This document shows, piece by piece, positions 61,290 through 64,000 of a stretch of DNA of 64,000 nt. Position numbers and translations under genes: made by a program. The stretch is from NCBI RefSeq assembly GCF_005239225.2, contig NC_133297.1, positions 12,450,147-12,514,146 of the forward strand, given 5' to 3'. The stretch's first letter is position 1. The number at the start of each line of letters is the position of its first letter. Below the pieces are notes generated by a model that worked only from the letters and a program-made list of their open reading frames with translations, made no database searches and was not told where the DNA came from. The stretch comes from Populus alba. Its lineage: Eukaryota > Streptophyta > Magnoliopsida > Malpighiales > Salicaceae.

Positions 61290-62450
61290 CCTCGTGTCCT
61301 ATATATGACGAGTCCTCTCAGGCGCTCACGATATACGATATATAAAATCAACAGCAGGCGTATTGCGTGGCATGGGCCTGCACATATATTAATGATTTAA
61401 TGTGTTCATTTATTCTCAGAAGGCGCAGCAGAGATAGAGAGAGAGAGGGGGAGGGAGAGACAGAGATCTTTCAGTTCAGATCGATCCTTATCTCTGATGT
61501 CTGACCCATTAATGGTCACGGGTGGCCTAAGCCTAGGTCATCATCAATGGCGCCAGAAGGAGAGTTTGATCAGTATATATAGGCCTCCTTAATTAAGACC
61601 CAAAATCATGAATACAGCTGAAGTGCAGCTAATTATTGGCACTTCAGTTTAAATATGATGGAAAGTAGTGCTCACTTCTCAAAATCTGTCAATTTGGTTG
61701 AGCTCGCCTGAAATTGTCTTGCATGGCTGGCCGGCTGGCTTGCTTTTGAACATCAATCAGGTGAGATCTCAAGTGTTTGCCTGCCTGATGAGTAAATGGT
61801 CTGGTGTGTTTCTGCAAAGGGGGCTTGCCTTCTTTCTTCTTTCAAGAATCAACACAGGGCAGTACTGTGTCTTTAAACTAATTTCTTTAGACTTCCAGTA
61901 GCTCTGAATTGTGGTAGAATTAATGATCTTTTGTAGATTGTATATGACGAATGCAAAATCTTCTCACCCATGTAACCGTACAAATTTCTGTCATCTCATG
62001 TTTGACAATCCCAGTGAAAAACAAACCACCCCTTTCTCTTGTTAATTTCTTCTTCCTTTCTTGTTAATCTCTGTATATCTATCTGTTAATAAATAGCTAA
62101 CAGCGATCACAGGTCTTTTTCCTGTCGCTTTTTCCACTTTCCTTTCTTTCACTCTGATTCTCGTTCAACTTATGAGGATAAAGAAAAATCATTGCAGGAG
62201 ATTAAATATATGATTTATTTTGCTGAAACAAGACCTTATGGTGTTGAAGGATACAGAGTTAATTTTCAGAATCAGCTATAAGATGGATGCATGTGTGATT
62301 ATTTTGCCCCCAGGCTGGCCTTGCGCTAGGGGCAGAGCTGAAATTGCCTTAATAAACAAAGAAACATATTGAATTATGCACAAAAGAAGTGGACGAAGCA
62401 GGCGAGGACCGCTTTCGTCTACCGTTGAAGAGTTTTCTTTGTTGGCTTTC
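61290..62450 (+). promoter_or_regulatory. Unique promoter-like patch with TATA box at 61574-61581
   Basis: A GA-rich tract (61431-61466), a TATATATA box at 61574-61581 and a good 5' splice site (CAG|GTGAG near 61759) suggest a pol II transcription start. I find no coding frame with a domain, so a non-coding transcript or an unrecognised 5' exon is possible. A 9-bp stem with a 12-base loop lies at 61618-61647. Confidence 0.3.
61431..61466. repeat. GA-rich microsatellite
   Basis: Imperfect GA/GGGA repeats. Confidence 0.85.
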
Positions 62451-62809
62451 TATATTGGATAAAATAGGATTTCGGTGACAAGGAAATGATGGCAACTAAG
62501 AGAGAAGCGAGCAAGAATGAAGACGATCCCCAATACAAGAACAGAATCATCAGCCGATCTCTCGAAGTACTACCGTAGTAGATGGAGACCACCCACGGCA
62601 GATCAGGGCATGTGTGTTTAGGAATGAAAGGAACTTGCACTTCAATTTTGAGCCAATGGTCAATCGCCCAAGTCCTACGGTGTTTAGTCTGGGAATTTGA
62701 GCTACTCCGGACTGGATAGGCCGCTGGTCGGGTTGATTTCTTTGCGGTGTAAAAAAATGACTTGATATCATTAAAGAGAGTTGAAAAAAATAACGATGGT
62801 AAGTTCACA

Positions 62810-63560
62810 ATAATGAAAATATAAAAGATTGAAATTTAAAAAAATAATAAAAAAAATCTTAAAAAATAAAACACCATTAAAATTGGGCGAGAAAGGCAAA
62901 ACTTGCATATGTGTACAGATAATTCAATAAACAATTTAATTATAAAAAAAATAAAATTTTGAAGGACAATTGAAAAGGATAAAAAAAAAAAAAAAAAAAA
63001 ACCTAAAAAACCTCTAGACTATCATGACAAGCCTCTTACCTAAATTATAAAATAGGGATAAGTTGGTTCAAAATAAAATGGAAGAAAATAACTTAATTTA
63101 TTTTTCAAAATGAACAATTTTAAAGGATATATTTAGGAAAGAAAATGATGTAAATTTATATTAACTTTTCAAATTTATAACCCTAACTAGTAACTAAACT
63201 GAAAGCACCACGTATAAAAAGCTACCATTTTAAAACTCAGCTTGACTTAATAGGTTGACCCATGATCCAAGTGGCCTGTGGCCTGGACTGAGCAGGATTT
63301 CAAAAGAAACTGGGGGGGGGGAATTAATCCAGATAAGGCGGTCAACCCTAGAAAAATCTAATTAAAACGGGGTCAAAACATGTTGCCTATTTTGTTTATT
63401 TTTCAAAATAGTATCATTTTTACTTTTTTTAAAAAAAACAAAAAAATTTTGGTTGAGTTGGCTTAATTCATGTCAACCCACTTTACCCATGACTCGATAA
63501 TTTTTTTTTTTCGGGTGAGGCCTAAAACAATGATAAAAACCAAGTAAATCAAATCCTAAA
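62810..63560 (-). repeat. Ancient repeat block, family B, reverse orientation
   Basis: A-rich units with 'ataggttgacccatgatcca' and 'gagttggcttaattcatgtc' words, the reverse of blocks elsewhere. Includes a poly-A run (62980-63000) and a poly-G run (63313-63321). Confidence 0.5.
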
Positions 63561-63578
63561 AAAATCAAATGTCTAACG

Positions 63579-63602
63579 ATATATATATATATATATATAT
63601 AT
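63579..63602. repeat. AT microsatellite
   Basis: About 24 bp of alternating A/T. Confidence 0.9.
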
Positions 63603-64000
63603 GAAAAGAATACCTACAATTTTGAATTGAAGGGAAAAATTAAAAGAAAGAGAGAGAGGGGGAGGGAGAGAGATATCAGAGAGAGAGAGAGAGAGAAATT
63701 AAAAAAAAAAAAGTAGAAAAAATCAAGATTATGAATCCAATGATAAAATTGAAAACAAATTAAAAATCAAAATATTTAGGATCAGACCTCGAATATCATC
63801 AATTTGAATGATTTAAAAAAAAAAAAAAAAAATTCACAAAAGAACTAAAAAAAAAATCAAAAGAATGAGGACCAAACATGAAAAAAAATAAAAACAAGAT
63901 CATAGATCAAATGATGAGATTAAAATTATAATTTGATAAAAGAGTCAAAAATCTAAATTAGAAATAAGAAAACATTCAGGGTCAAATCTAAAATATCATA
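63603..64000 (-). repeat. Family B-like A-rich repeat with GA microsatellite, running off the right edge
   Basis: A GA-rich tract at 63646-63697 is followed by units with 'aaattgaaaacaaatta' and 'ggatcagacctcgaatatca' words (compare 'gggtcaaatctaaaatatca' at the very end). The block continues beyond the window. Confidence 0.5.

Noticed and set aside
1..64000. CRISPR array, organelle insert or intact retrotransposon
   Set aside because: No regularly spaced direct repeats, no recognisable chloroplast or mitochondrial gene sequence, and no reverse transcriptase or integrase frame on either strand.

Overview
This is a nuclear window from a woody dicot, almost certainly Populus or a close Salicaceae relative. 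The evidence is intron-rich single-copy plant genes, about 65% or more A+T between genes, and many copies of a ~150-210 bp AT-rich foldback repeat and two SINE-like elements of the kind that fill poplar intergenic DNA. The lineage call is inference from repeat style and protein resemblance; no search was run. Nothing bacterial, viral or CRISPR-like is present.

Layout. 1-6650 (-): most of a sterol 3-beta-glucosyltransferase gene of the UGT80B1/TT15 type, 13 exons, with its 3' end beyond the left edge. 6651-13589: leader or promoter, then repeat-rich intergenic DNA. 13590-15069 (-): a two-exon UPF0496 (DUF677) gene. 15100-20970: intergenic DNA with tandem duplications, microsatellites and foldback repeats. 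20973-24881 (+): a four-exon group A bZIP factor of the GBF4 type. 24882-29931: intergenic DNA with a possible thaumatin-like gene scrap, an ancient repeat block and a well-preserved SINE with 17-bp target-site duplications. 29932-31353 (+): a four-exon early-nodulin-like/plastocyanin-like GPI-anchored protein whose copper ligands look lost. 33559-34984 (+): a two-exon RTM2-like HSP20-domain protein with a C-terminal membrane anchor. 35200-38950: unique sequence with unassigned exon-like segments. 39046-40218 (-): an intronless BPS1/ROH1-family gene. 40220-51700: a long repeat-rich intergenic zone. 51760-58788 (-): a 13-exon WD40-repeat gene whose last intron holds a perfect 27-bp inverted repeat. 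58789-64000: repeat-rich DNA with one promoter-like unique patch and a possible broken gene end.

The genes do not form a pathway; this is ordinary dispersed plant gene order. Several act in surface, membrane or stress biology (sterol glucosides, abscisic-acid-type bZIP, phytocyanin-like wall protein, membrane-anchored small heat-shock-like protein, exocyst-linked ROH1), but no functional linkage is implied. I did not find a clear new biological system. The most useful leads are the intronic perfect hairpin, the SINE with intact duplications, a GC-AG intron, the tandem-ended foldback element, and unassigned exon-like segments at 35.2-38.7 kb and 60.2-60.3 kb.
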